Of a stretch of 64,000 nt of DNA, positions 22,296-34,089 are shown piece after piece. This stretch comes from Primulina eburnea (Eukaryota; Streptophyta; Magnoliopsida; Lamiales; Gesneriaceae), in the NCBI RefSeq assembly GCF_022965805.1, contig NC_133117.1, positions 7,526,183 to 7,590,182 of the forward strand. Reading direction: 5' to 3'. Position numbers and translations under genes: made by a program. A model generated the notes under the pieces. It searched no databases, was not told the origin of the DNA, and saw only the letters and a list, made by a program, of their open reading frames with translations. Position 1 is the first letter of the stretch. Each line of letters opens with the position of its first letter.

Positions 22296-22530
22296 ATTAT
22301 AGCCTGGGCTATAATCGATCTAATTTTTGGTTATTTGATTATAGACAGTAAAAGATCTAATTTTATGGATAACTATTTGATTAAAAAAATTGGATCTTAA
22401 ACCGGGTCAAAATAATTATTAAAACATCTTAAAATTTTAACGATAAATATTTGACTATTAATCTATCATTATTTAATCCACTCAACCAAACACACCCTAA
22501 GATGATAGATATTATAGCCTGGGCTATAAT
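22296..22530. repeat. MITE-like repeat bounded by two identical 20-bp palindromes
   Basis: ATTATAGCCTGGGCTATAAT occurs at 22296-22315 and again at 22511-22530, each followed by CGATC. The sequence just inside the second contains CAACCAAACACACCC, a word common at plant MITE ends. No coding sequence is present. Confidence 0.55.
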
Positions 22531-23070
22531 CGATCAATCGGTGTCACACAACAAAATAAGATTACAGATATTTTTTGAGTTTCAGCATTGAAAATTTTGA
22601 AATAATATGAAAAATAAAATTATTAAACCCATTGATTATATACTTCAAATTTAAATAAACGCCTATCTTCTTCACGTACATATTACTACGTCTGGGTTTC
22701 AAATATATATGATGTATTTATTTTTACGATTGTCTCAAATATATAGTTCAGTTTCTACATTTAATAACATTTTTTATTGTTTTTACTATTATATAGTAAG
22801 TCATGAAAAACATCGAACTATTTATTGAAATATTTAAATAAATATAAAATATGATGTCTGTTTGTAACTTTTTTCTCAATAATTTTCTCAATATGTGTGA
22901 AAAATCAAACAAACTTATAAAATTCGGTACGAAGAGAGTAATATTTTTGTCATTTAGAGGTGTAACCAACCAACGGGACCGGTAGCACGTTGCCCTTTCG
23001 ATCGGATAGGGTTCCATGGAACTTGGAAATTCAAAAAATCCGTTCTAAATTAATAAAATTTTGTTCGATT
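22531..23070. other. AT-rich spacer
   Basis: No gene is supported. The 89-residue frame at 22748-23017 has no recognisable feature. Confidence 0.4.
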
Positions 23071-24220
23071 AAATTTTAGTAGAGAAAATCTAATTTATAT
23101 CTAAGTATATTTTTAATGGCAAAAACATGTGTGAGACGGTCTCAAATGTCGTATTTTGTGAGGCGAATCTCTTATTTGGGTCATCCATGAAAAAATATTA
23201 CTTTTTATGCTAATATTATTACTTTTTATTATAAATATCGGTATGGTTGACCCGTCTTACAGATAAAAATTCGTGAGAACGTCACAAAAACCTACTCAAT
23301 TTTAATTAGCTAGGCAGCCGGGCTGGTCTAGTTATGCAAAAAATTAAATGCTAGTACAGTTTATGTATTACACCTATCTCAAGAAATGTTCCCAAATATA
23401 TTATAATTAAACTTTAAAATAATATTTGATGGTTAGATCGATGATAATAGCGCATAAAATATATGTTATAATTCGATAACATATTAGATCAAATCTATAT
23501 TTTGTATAAGCTGAAAGCCAAAAAAATTACATTTTCAAAAACTTTTTATTAAAAAAATGAAAAAAACTTAATTTTATATAGATCTCAAGCACGGAAACTG
23601 TTGCCTCGGCGCCGAGAGCTAGGTCATCTTTGTGGCGTTGTCGTCCCACCTATTTTGTTTTATTTAAATAATTCTTTTATAAAAATTTCAAGGAACTAAT
23701 TGTAATCATAATTGTAACTATCGTTCAATGATAATAAATTTTAGCAAAGAAAACCTATTTATATCTAAGTATATTTTAAATTATATAGGTAGCCGGGCTG
23801 GTCTACTTGTGCAAAAAATTAAATGCTAGTATAGTTTGTTTATTAGACCTTATGTATCTCAAGAAAATGTTCCCAAATATATTATTATTAATCTTTAAAA
23901 TAACATGATGGTTTGATCGATGATAATATCACATAAAATATATGTTATAATTCGATAATATATTAGATAATATCTATATTTCGTATGAGCTGAAAGCAAA
24001 AATATCGTGTTTTCGAAAACTTTTCGTTAAAAAATCAAAAAAAAAAAAAATAATTGTGTATAGATCTCAACCACGAAAACTGTTGCCTCGACGCCGAGAG
24101 CTAGCTCATCTTTGGGGCGTTGTCGTGCCAACTATTTTGTTTTTTTATATAATTATTTTATAAAAATTTGAAGGAACTAATTTTAATTATAATTGTAACT
24201 ATCGTTCAATGATAATTAAC
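23071..24220. repeat. Tandem duplication of a 480-bp noncoding unit
   Basis: Unit 1 (23071-23735) and unit 2 (23736-24220) share TATATCTAAGTATATTTT, GCCGGGCTGGTCTA, GTGCAAAAAATTAAATGC, GTTGCCTCG(G/A)CGCCGAGAGC and ATCGTTCAATGATAAT in order. Unit 1 is longer because it holds the MITE-like repeat at 23131-23283, so that repeat came in after the duplication or was lost from unit 2. The repeated unit has no coding frame. Confidence 0.8.
23131..23283 (+). repeat. MITE-like dispersed repeat, copy 2
   Basis: It starts with GTGTGAGACGGTCTCA and ends near CGTGAGAACGTCACA, in inverse orientation to the copy at 5347-5497. It interrupts the first unit of the tandem duplication. Confidence 0.55.
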
Positions 24221-24502
24221 CAGAATGACCCAATAAGGTTGCGGTTCATAGGCGTGATTTTTCTTAAAATGGGAATCAACAGTTCTAAAGCGTCTAACTG
24301 GTCAGCTTTAAACTTACAAGGAAATATTTCCTAATTTTTACTCAATAAATTTCTTAATATTACTTATCTATCACAGTTCACAAAGTTATCAACAGGACCA
24401 CAAGTAATTAGTTTCTTTCCCTTCTATCCTTTAGGCCTAAAACTATTTTGGTCCCCTTACTAGTTTTTCAACGGAAAAAATTGGTTAAGTGTTTTGCGTC
24501 AT
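24221..24502. other. Spacer left of the nested cluster
   Basis: I see no feature here. Confidence 0.4.
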
Positions 24503-24511
24503 TGTTGGGAC
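24503..24511 (+). repeat. First bases of the 5' LTR of copia element D
   Basis: TGTTGGGAC here would join directly to TAATTTATTG at 61016 if element A (24512-61010) were taken out, giving one LTR that ends at about 61501 followed by a primer-binding-like site. This is inference from the duplicated (T/G)GGAC. Confidence 0.4.
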
Positions 24512-24759
24512 CGTTAAAAGTAAAAATTTACAATAAAAGTAAAAATCTCAAACTCATAAAATATATTAAATTACATACTTTTATAAAATTTTATCTACTC
24601 AATTGTGTTCTTCTTCACAAATTGAGAGACCTATTTATAGAATTTCTTTAAAAATAATCCAAAAATAAATACATCTTTACATACATCATCACACATTAAT
24701 TTTCAATATTTACAACTCTTATTTTCAACATTCAATAATTTCAACTCTTATTTTCAACA
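24512..24759 (-). repeat. 3' LTR of copia element A
   Basis: It aligns with 60776-61010. The outer terminal TG has decayed to CG on the plus strand. CTCCCCCTTGTG (24760-24771) beside it is the polypurine tract of the minus-strand element. Confidence 0.85.
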
Positions 24760-24956
24760 CTCCCCCTTGTGATAATGATCATGATACAATGATTGTCTTC
24801 GTTACATGTTTTTATACTGTCTCGTTAAAAACCTTACTAGGAAAAACTCATTGGGATAAAAACCATAGTAAGAGAAAAAGAGTACAATCACATAAACTCC
24901 CCCTCATTTTAACACGAATGATTCTTCACAAATTTCGTAGATTGCGCATCCCAATG

Positions 24957-25305
24957 TTATATACGCTTTCTGTATATTGTCGTAGGAAGTGCCTTTGTGA
25001 AGAGATCTGACGAGTTTTTACTTGATTTAATGTAACGAATATCAATATCAGTATTCTTCTGAAGTTCTTGGGTGAATGCAAAAAACTCAGGGGGAATATA
25101 TTTAATTCTGTCGCTTTTTATGTATCCATCTTTCATTTGAGCAACACATTCAATATTATCTTCATATATTATCACAGACATCTTATCGAATGATAATCCG
25201 CATGAGATTTGGATATGTTAGGTAATTGATTTTAGCCACACACATTCACGACTAGCTTCATGTAGTGTGATAATCTCGACGTAATTTGATAAAGTTGTTA
25301 CGATT
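24957..25305 (-). pseudogene. RNase H, C-terminal part (element A)
   Basis: The frame 25181-24957 reads MSVIIYEDNIECVAQMKDG and goes on with IRYIKSSKNSSDLFTKALP, the conserved end of copia RNase H. It is the downstream part of the domain whose upstream part lies at 28073-28354; the solo LTR at 25311-28202 separates them. The DNIEC word, usually DNxAC, contains one of the catalytic acids. Confidence 0.85.
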
Positions 25306-25310
25306 GTTTG

Positions 25311-28202
25311 TGAAACGTCCCACTACTATTTTTTTTATAACCCATAAGCTCGAAAATTACTAATTAAAATAACTTTAACATATCCATAAATCATAATAAT
25401 TTAACATTTGAAATCTCAAGTGCGTAAAAATCCCTAAATCGTCAACTAACCAAAAATCATACGTCGAACATTAAAAATATCAACATCAAAATAAATCATA
25501 AAAATGTCTCTAATAAAATCATTCACAATAATCATTTAAATCTTTCATCTAATAAGTTAACGCGTAAAATAAATGTCCATCGGGAGTGTACTACTGCACT
25601 CGATCCACTCAAGCGTCAGCGCCTCTCTCATATCATCAAATCATTCAACATTCAAACTTAGTGAGTCTAATGACTCAGCACGTTCTAAACATGAATAGCA
25701 AATAATAAATATACAATCACAAGCATTAAAATCATACTTTTATTTAAAATAGTTTTTAAGCATAAATAAATCGTAAAATCATATAATCGTAAATTCATTT
25801 ATCATTTTGGGTGAAGTTTGATCCTCGAAAGTGACTAGCGTTTTATCCTCTGGTCGACTGATCAGTCTTCAGCTCCACATGGCCCATGGGAACGGGCACT
25901 AGGAACCGCCATGGAAATACGATCTTCAGGCTCCCTCTGGGGCCTTTTTCCGTTAATGGGCTCCCTCTTGGGCCTTCTCCTTCACGACATTCCCATAAAA
26001 TTGTAAGTTCACTGTTCTTCTTAAAACGGATCCCCCACATATTCTCTTTGCTTTGTCACAGTCAATTCACTTCCCTCAAAATATTTTTCTTTTTCTTTAT
26101 AAAACATAAAATATCATGACTTTCAAAAATAGCATTTTAACAGTAAAAATTGCACAACTTCACCATAAATCATAAAATTTCATATTTTTATCAAATTCAT
26201 CATAATTTAACATGCGTTATGATCCCTTCGGATGCTGCCAACCCTTAACGTATTACACAAGTGTAAAATGACCGTTTTGCCACTAGACGTAAAATTTCTC
26301 GGTTTTGATTTTTTCTTACTTTTAATGATGTGAGCTTATCCCAATTAATTATTTTAGCTTTAGTATAATTATTAGATAATTTTATTTAGCTTATTCGAGC
26401 CTTTCGATTTAATTTCCTAATTAATAATTCGTGAGGCGTTTAATTCTCGAATTAATTCAAACTTTAATACTTTCTTCCCAAATTTTAATCATAGACTTTT
26501 TATTACCTAAAATACTCTTGTGAGTCATTAGCCACCCCCGTGGGCCCAAGGTTCGAAACTTTTTCTATTAAATTGAATTTTTGGACCCTTGCATGAACCC
26601 ACCGAGCCATCACTCAATTTTATCGAACCATGCCCAAGCCACCTCAAGCCCAACCCTGACCAGACCCCTTATGGACCCTCATGACCAGCCCTGACCCCTT
26701 GAACCAGCACCTACATGGTGCACAAGCCCTGCACACAAGTCACGAGCCGCGTAAATGCTTCCTATGAATCCTAATCGATCTAGGACACCATTACCTACTT
26801 AACCATCGATCACCTCTGCCCCTCACCGACCCTGGACCAGTCTCAGAACCAACCGAGCTAGCCTCGGGCCCCCTGGTCCATGCTGCAACCGATGCATCAT
26901 AAACAAGAGCAGTCGTGAGAGTTCCCTCATGATGTGGTCGAGCCACCCTGCTCCATCCTCTGACCCGACACCTGACCATCCTCCCTATACCCTACTGGAC
27001 CAACCTTGAACTGCCCTGCCCTAGCTGTGAGCCCCCCCTTGGCTGCGGCCCCCTTGTGCGAGCATGGGGAGGAGTCCCTCTTCACGTGGACTCTTCCCCA
27101 TCCTACAAACTCGGGCTAGGACTCCTCCCAACCCTTGACCATGTCCAGACTAGCCACCTAGCTGAGCCTTATGGCAGCCATGCACCGAGCCACCCTTGAA
27201 TCATGTGTGAACCATTCAAAACCTTAGGATTCTTCTTGCAACTAACGTGCAGCCCTTAGCTTACTATCCAGCCTTCGTTTCCTCTTAAATTTGATCATGT
27301 TCTAACCATATTTCACCCTATGTTTGTAGCGTACTTGTTGTGAATCATAATACGTTCATATATACGTAAAAACGTTCAAACTTTTGAAAATAATCTTCAT
27401 ACCGTTAAACCATCGAACGTAAATATTTTTCAGGCAACAACAATTGAAACATGCATATTATGGTTTGAATGATGCGTCAAAGGGTTTAGAAAGCGTGCCT
27501 TTGCGTTTAAAACAATAGAATATTCAATCGTTGGCGAGGGTGCGAAGATGAACGAACGGGCGACAAATAGCTTTTTTCTCTTCCTAATTTTCGAAATTTA
27601 GGTGTGTGCTAGTGTGTGTGATTCGGCTGAATAAGTGTAAAAAAGACCTAGGAATCTTTTTTATAAATTTTAATTTACATGTTAATGGGCATGGGTTTTG
27701 GGATTTCAAGTATATGAGCAATTGGACCTACTCAATTTAGTTAAATTAGGCTCAATAACTCTTATTTAATGGATAAATAAAAGTTTAAAAATTAGTTTCC
27801 AAAAATAATATTTTTGATCTTTTAAAAGTCCCTTGTTTGCCCAAAACCGGCTTTCCCGAATAAAATCGAGCTCGTCTCGTAAAATAATTCGAACTCTACC
27901 AATTTTAGAAAAATGCAATTATTTTTTAAATCATTTTAAGAAGCCTTGAAAATATTTAATGAAAAATATTTATTCTTGTCTTGGTCGTCCCCGATCTCCT
28001 TTCCCCAACCTATTATCGAATATTCAGGTAAAATCCTTCAATTTCATGAAATCATATCATATAATCATTTAATCATGCAATCATACTTTTAATCATATAA
28101 TATGTATCATGCAAGTATTTAAAATCAATTAAATAAAAAATTAAGAAATTCAAGTAATTTTCATGTATGTGGTTTACGTTGATTGGTTTTCCGGATGTTA
28201 CA
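25311..28202 (-). mobile_element. Solo LTR of a Ty3/gypsy chromovirus-like element, 2.9 kb
   Basis: On the minus strand it begins TGTAACATCCGGAAAACC and ends GGGACGTTTCA. It has perfect target duplication GTTTG (25306-25310 and 28203-28207) and lies within an RNase H frame. Long LTRs of this style belong to Tekay/Del-type chromoviruses; that family call is by resemblance. It contains the palindromic word GAGTCTAATGACTC (25661-25674). The frames inside (25843-26119, 26791-26979) are not supported as genes. Confidence 0.85.
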
Positions 28203-28207
28203 GTTTG

Positions 28208-28560
28208 TTTTTTTGAACACCAAGAAATTGCAGTGCCTCCATGAGTAAATACATATCTGGTTTGACAACGTGCCTTGTGTATAACAGATAAATACTCAGC
28301 ATCAGCATAACCAATTATGCTTTGATTGGTATCTTTTGAATACAAAAGTTCCAAGTCTGTCGTTCCACGTAGATAACGGAATATATGTTTAATTTCATTC
28401 CAGTGTCTTTTTTTGGATATGAGCTAAATCTTGCCAATAAATTTATAGAAAAAGATATATCAGGTCTTGTGCAATTCGCAAGATACATAAGGGCATCAAT
28501 AGCATTTAGATATGGTACTTCTGGATCAAGAATAACTTTATTATCTTCACAAGGACGGAA
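28208..28560 (-). pseudogene. Reverse transcriptase end and RNase H start (element A)
   Basis: The minus strand reads FRPCEDNKV then PEVPYLNAIDALMYLANCTR, then INLLA, and further SIIGYADAEYLSV and RYVFTHGGTAISWCSKKQT. These are the conserved copia reverse transcriptase thumb and the RNase H YADA motif. A frameshift near 28400 separates the two. The missing upstream part resumes beyond 55945. Confidence 0.85.
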
Positions 28561-29059
28561 TGTAGAGGCCCATATTTCGTATACGTAAATTTGCGGAATT
28601 ATTTAAATTTTTTCTCTTTAATTAAATAACATGCATCATTCATAAAATAAACTGATAAAAATATTTAATGTTAAAGTAACAGCGGAAGAAATTATCGTTT
28701 TCAAAACAACAACTTAAAATAATTCAACATGATGAAAATGAGTTTTGTGCATAAAAACATAAATAAACTGAAGCATGAGGTCCTCGAGTTCCTACTACTG
28801 CTGACCCAAGCTAGCTCACTGGTACCCGCCCTCGGTCCCGACCTCATCAGTACCTACAACAATAAAGTCTAGTGAGTCTAAAGACTCAGCATGCATATAT
28901 CGTGAGTAACAAGTAAATATATCATAAAATTTCGCGTAACATAAAAATATCGTATCGTAAAGCAAAAGGTGAAAATCGTGTCATGGATAATTATAAATAC
29001 GTGCATATCTGAAAATCATACGTAAAATCTTTGCTCGATAGAGCTCTGTCATAACATAT

Positions 29060-30030
29060 TGAAAGGATTGGTTAAACGAATAAAGAGTGTTTAGAAGGGG
29101 GGTTGAATAAACACTCCTCAAATTTAAATATTCTTCAACAATTTTAGTTCAGTTTTGTTACAAACTGATACTAAGTATCACGTCGGTCAATGACAATCAG
29201 TTAAACTGAATGAAACAGTTGCGAAAAATAAACTGACTGAAAGATAGAGTATCTAACTGAAAAATAATGACTGAAGTAAAGATAACACAATTTGTTTCTG
29301 GATGTTCGGAGACTTGAATAACTCCTACGTCACCCCTTCTATCACGAAGATAGGATATCCACTAAAAGACTTTGATCAAATACAAGATACTGCACTGACC
29401 CACTTCAGTTTGGACTTATCACTTTGCCACAACTGAAACTCTTAGTATATAACAGTTTTACAGATGGTAACTGATCTTAGCACAACTTAGAAAAACTTAA
29501 TCAAAGATTACATAGTGCTATTTAAGCTCGAGAATGTAGCCTTGAATGCTACTTATATAACTAGTAACGCGAGCTTTTAACTTCTGAATGTGAGTATATA
29601 TTATTACAGCATAACAGCAAGTAGAATGTAATAGCTGAAATCAGTCGTTATTTTTTCGGCCGTTATCTTCGATTATTTATAGGCTTCTCTCCCAACGGCA
29701 ACATTAAAGGATATTTGAATATTCTAACCGTTGATTGCCACGTCGATATACACTGATAGTCGTACACTGCTCATTCTGAAATACGGCGATCCACTACCAG
29801 TTGCAGGTAGTTGTACTATTTGTCGGTTGTCGCTTTCAACTGATGACGTGTACAGCTGAGAGATCAGCTGGCAAAGAGTCAGTTGATGAGAATGACTGAA
29901 GAGATGTTCAGCTGAAAGAGCATCTAGCTGTTCAGTTATAATTCAGTTGCGTCGATCAGTTGGCTAAATTCAATTTCTTAGTTTAGTTGGTTTATCTTTT
30001 TGTCAAACACCGGAATTCAGTTTCCAACCA
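29060..30030 (-). repeat. 3' LTR of Sirevirus C
   Basis: Plus-strand ends are TGAAAGGATTGG and TTTCCAACCA. A TATAAATA box on the minus strand is at 29674-29681. It has about 75 bases (near 29172-29247) that the 5' LTR lacks. AAAGGGGGAAA on the minus strand, at 30031-30042, is the polypurine tract. Confidence 0.9.
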
Positions 30031-30164
30031 TTTCCCCCTTTATGGTGTTTTGACAAAACTAGAGTAAAAGCAAATCGAATAACTGAACTTCATAGTAGAT
30101 AAAATAAGTGGTGTCTTCACAAATACAAGAAAGACTGCTGCTTATAGAAATTTCTTCTGCTGTT

Positions 30165-32791
30165 CTAAAATTTCTTTGAGCTTTTCCCCTTTTTGTCAAA
30201 CAGCTCCATCTTGACAGATAATTTCCGAACGTCAGTAGCTAGAAGCCGGACAGAGGTGGAAATGTTTTCAATAGCATAGGTCATTGTGACTTGCAGCAAA
30301 TCTATCTTCCTGGAGACGAGTGTCTCGACACTGTCAACTCGATTGTTAATAGAATTTTGAGTCGGAGTGAGACTCAAGGCTATCCCCTTGTTCTTCTAAA
30401 TTTCTTCAACTGCAAATGAGAGAGAGGTAACAGCAGTTTGGATAGCTTTCAGCTTTTCGGAATTGAACTGTTGAGAGTCTTCCAATTTTAGGGTGTGAGA
30501 CAGTTGCGTATTCTGAATCTTTGAGATGGATGAGGGCATCTGATTCATACTATCCTGCATATTCTGAATTTCTTCGAGAACATGATCAAAATCTGATGAG
30601 GATGGAGGAGGAGACTGATGAGAGGTTTCCGGTCCTCTTGTAGTTTGATCAAATATAATCAATTCTTGATCAGTGCTACTGTTTCAGCAACATTCTGAAT
30701 TGAAGTGATTGCAGCAACTTCTTCTGGAATTGGAGGTGGAGAAGGTGGATTATGATCAGCAGCTGAGTTGCCTAGAAGAATAATAGGATCCGATGAAACC
30801 AAAACTGTTGCTTCTAGAGGGTGATCTTGGGAATCAGTTGGCACAACAGTTGGAATAGCTTGTTCAGCAGATAGATCTTGCTGAACTGGTGCTTATAAGG
30901 AGATAGGAACCTCTGGATGGATTTGATCAACGGGGTGATCAACTGGATTAGAAGAAGGTTCACTCAATTTGGATTCTTGCACCACTGCTTGGATAATTTC
31001 ATCAATGTTTGCAAAAAGATAATTCTGCTTCAGTGTACATTTGATGTTCACCAGTAGGTGGTTGAGGCATATTCTGAACTGGCTCTTCAGTTGGAATAAT
31101 GGCCTGTTCTGAGGGTGACTCTTTCTGTTGAAAGGAAGGTTCTTCAACCATTTCCTCTTCATCATCGTCTGGATCTCCTTGATGAAGGACTAACTCTTGA
31201 TCCATTTCCCAAAACTTAATCTGAGAAAGCAAACCAATCAGATCGGTGTCTAGCTGAGTTATCACCGAATGATCAGCATAGGCCGTAGGATTTGTTGGAA
31301 CGTAGTTAGCCTTCAGTTTGTCAAGAATTTGTGCTAACTTCTTCGCTCTCATCTGATCAAACAAATAAGTTTTTCTCCCCAGAGCTTGAACAATTGTTGC
31401 CGCTTTGACCATCTTGAGGACAAAGGTTTCCAGTTTGATGAACTTGTTCAGCTGGGATTTCTTTCTCAGTTGCTTGGCAAAAATATGAGTACGATAAGCT
31501 GTCCAAGCATCATAGAGTTGAAGTTTTGATGCTGCAAAATTATTAACCCTATCCCAGACAAGGTCAATGTGGGTCTGAATGGCATTGGAAGGCCTAGGCT
31601 CTTCAATCAATTTGCCCTTGCCTTTATCAGAACTGAGGATGTGTGGAATTTCTAGACCAGTTCGAGTAGCATCCACCCGTTCTATAATAGTGATCCTTTG
31701 GATCGGGCAGGTGCCAGAACAGTAGGACGAGAAATATTAATCAGAGGAGCTTGATCCTAACTGTTTCTTTCTTTGCACCAGCTGATTTTTTTTGGTGGGA
31801 TGATCTTCAGAGGAACTGCTTCAATTGGCTGCTGAGCATCTGAAGAAATTGGCTTGTCAGTAGGAATAGATTCCTCTGTAGTTGTTGGCTTAATTCCCTG
31901 GGTCCTTGGTTTCTTGGCAATCTTTGGGGAAGGAGTTTTTTCTGAATCTGATTCACCCACAACTAATTTCCTTTTTGTTGACTTCAGTTGAGCCAATGTC
32001 TTGGCCTTTTTCACTGATTTAGGGGCCGCCTGTTGAGTCCCAATCTCCTACTTTATCTTTACAAATTGAGCAGGAGAAATGTCCAATTTGGTCTTGAGTG
32101 GCATAGTATTCTTCGCATTGAAGACTTTGAATTTTGATGATTTTTCTGAATCATCTGCCACTAACCCCTTCTCTTTCAGCAAATAGCTCAGTTGCACTGC
32201 AAAGCCTTTGGACTGTTTGGATGATAGAAACATATTCTTTAAAATATTGAATATAAGATGCTTCCAGTTGAGTGTACGTTCGGCCATAATGATATAAATA
32301 GCCTGAAATTTTTCCAACGTAAGTGCAGCAAAAGATCCAGCTTTCGCCAAAATCCCTTTGGCGATTATATCAGCAAGTAACTAAACCTCGTGCTTCAGTT
32401 TCTTCTTTGGATCAGAAACTTTGATTTTCCGTCCATCAGCAGAAAGTGAGGTTTGCATTTCTTCAACATCAGATGCTTTTACATCAGAGAGGTGTGCCAG
32501 TCCTACAGATGGTAAAGAAAAGATTTCTCCAAAGGAATCTTCAGAGATGGTCAGCAACTGACCATTGATAGTAGAGGTGATGTTTCCATCAGAATTGATC
32601 ATACCGCTAGAGTAGAATTCTTGAAGTTCTTTGGGGTAGATCTCTTGTGATGATTGTCCCAAGAATGTCCTTAACCCAGCAGTTTCGAGTTTTTGAAATA
32701 CATTCTTGACATCAGCATCGCCGAAGGATAGAATCGATCCGAAGTTGATAGCTATTGCATTCAGCATATAAGCGGGAGTCTGATTCGTCAT
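30165..32791 (-). pseudogene. Extra (env-position) ORF of Sirevirus C
   Basis: The frame begins MTNQTPAYMLNAIAINFGS at 32791 and can be followed for about 870 codons to 30165, with in-frame stops at 32381 and 32048 and at least one shift near 31700. Residues 1-110 form a globular-looking part with EFYSSG and GQLLTISEDSFGEIFSLP. A basic stretch follows (about 31757-32014), then helices, an acidic and proline-rich middle, and a coiled-coil end (30165-30377). I see no signal peptide or clear membrane segment, so an envelope role is not supported. The N-terminal part resembles a plant transposon-associated protein also found after pol in Athila elements. Function unknown. Confidence 0.75.
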
Positions 32792-33359
32792 TTGGAACTG
32801 AATGATTTCCTAGAAAATAGAAGGATGAGATTTGTTTTAGCTCTCAAGAGTTTGTAGATAAACGTAAAGTAAAACTGAAATGAAGCGGGGAATGGTACAT
32901 ATGTACGTGACTATTCAAATTCTGGACACGTGTCAGTCCATAGAATTTTTTTTCTTTGAAATTACAACGTGTGTACGTGTGCTTGTAAGCGTGTGTAATT
33001 TAAACGGTTCAAAAGGTGTCCACGTTTCAACAAATCATTTGCTGAAGGATAGCATTTAATGCTTGAAAAACAGTCACGTCACTTGATTTGGAATATAATA
33101 TGGTTAATTAGTTAACTTATATGAGAAGATTAGTGAAAAGCTCAACTGAATGATCAGTTGTGAGACTGTGTCCTCAGTTGAGAGTTGATTAACAATTGTC
33201 TTCTCAGTTAACCTTTTTTAAAACCAGTGTCCACCCTTAATAGATGCATAAAAGAGAATTTCGAGAAAGTAAACAAGATTAATTAAAAGAAATCCTGATG
33301 CGTAGTAGTGTAAACGTCTGTTATAATGAAATAGTCCTTTCATCTTCTTTGTCCTGTTC

Positions 33360-33367
33360 TATAAATA
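33360..33367 (+). promoter_or_regulatory. TATA box of the antisense ORF
   Basis: TATAAATA on the plus strand lies 53 bases before the ATG at 33421, a normal plant spacing, and opposite to the direction of the host retrotransposon. Confidence 0.5.
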
Positions 33368-33420
33368 AGAGTGGCTCAGTTAGTCGAAAATATATTAGCA
33401 AATTATATTCAGTGAAGAAA

Positions 33421-33771
33421 ATGGCAGGTGAAAGCAGTTCAAAATCTCCGGACATGGCTGAAGATTTCATGAAAACAGCTCTGGAGAAGAGAAAGGTTGA
33501 GATGGAAGATGATGTTTTCCATCAAATTCTACGCTACTGGGAGAATCTCCGGGAACTTTAGTTTCTTTGGGAGAATGAGATGGCAAACACTCCCATTTTG
33601 CTGGAAAAACTGGAGAAATATCGGGAACGCTTGAACGTTGCCCATGTTGTGAATATTTTCGAACCAGACAATATTTACGAGCTGATGCTCTACAAGGAGA
33701 GGAGGATCCTGGAGCTCATATCTCAGTCTGACAGCTTTCATAAGACTTGCACTGGAGATATAAATCAATAG
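33421..33771 (+). pseudogene. Antisense ORF inside Sirevirus C, unknown function
   Basis: The plus-strand frame starts with MAGESSSKSPDMAEDF and runs 116 codons with a single in-frame TAG at 33559-33561, ending at 33771. It is antisense to the retroelement and sits between RNase H and the extra ORF, where the element strand has no long frame. It is rich in E, K, L and M and looks all-helical. It has its own TATA box, and AATAAA at 33985-33990 could end a transcript. I recognise no family. Antisense ORFs are known in Tat-lineage Ty3/gypsy elements (Grande and relatives); for Sireviruses I know of no counterpart. The alternative is a chance frame or a captured host fragment. Confidence 0.5.
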
Positions 33772-34089
33772 ATGGCCAAATGAAGGGCTTTTGTTCAGGA
33801 GGAATTGTATAATGTAATTCGCAACAATTTCCTCAAATGAATGAAATGATGTTATCAGTTTATCTCTGTCTTGTTATTTTTCCTGCATTACTCGATTTCA
33901 TCAGTTGATAAGTAAATCATAAGAACAAGTACTGAATACAATGAACTGATAGAAGATTAACTGACATCGGTTGAGAGTAAAAAAAATAAAGAACTAACTG
34001 AGTGATCAGTAAAAGACAGTAAAACTGACAAAAGAATTAACCACCAAGATAGCAAGACTGATTAGGATAAATCAATTAATTAATTATAT

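Noticed and set aside
30165..32791. Calling the Sirevirus extra ORF an envelope gene
   Set aside because: No signal peptide, furin-like site or transmembrane segment could be seen; only its position is envelope-like.
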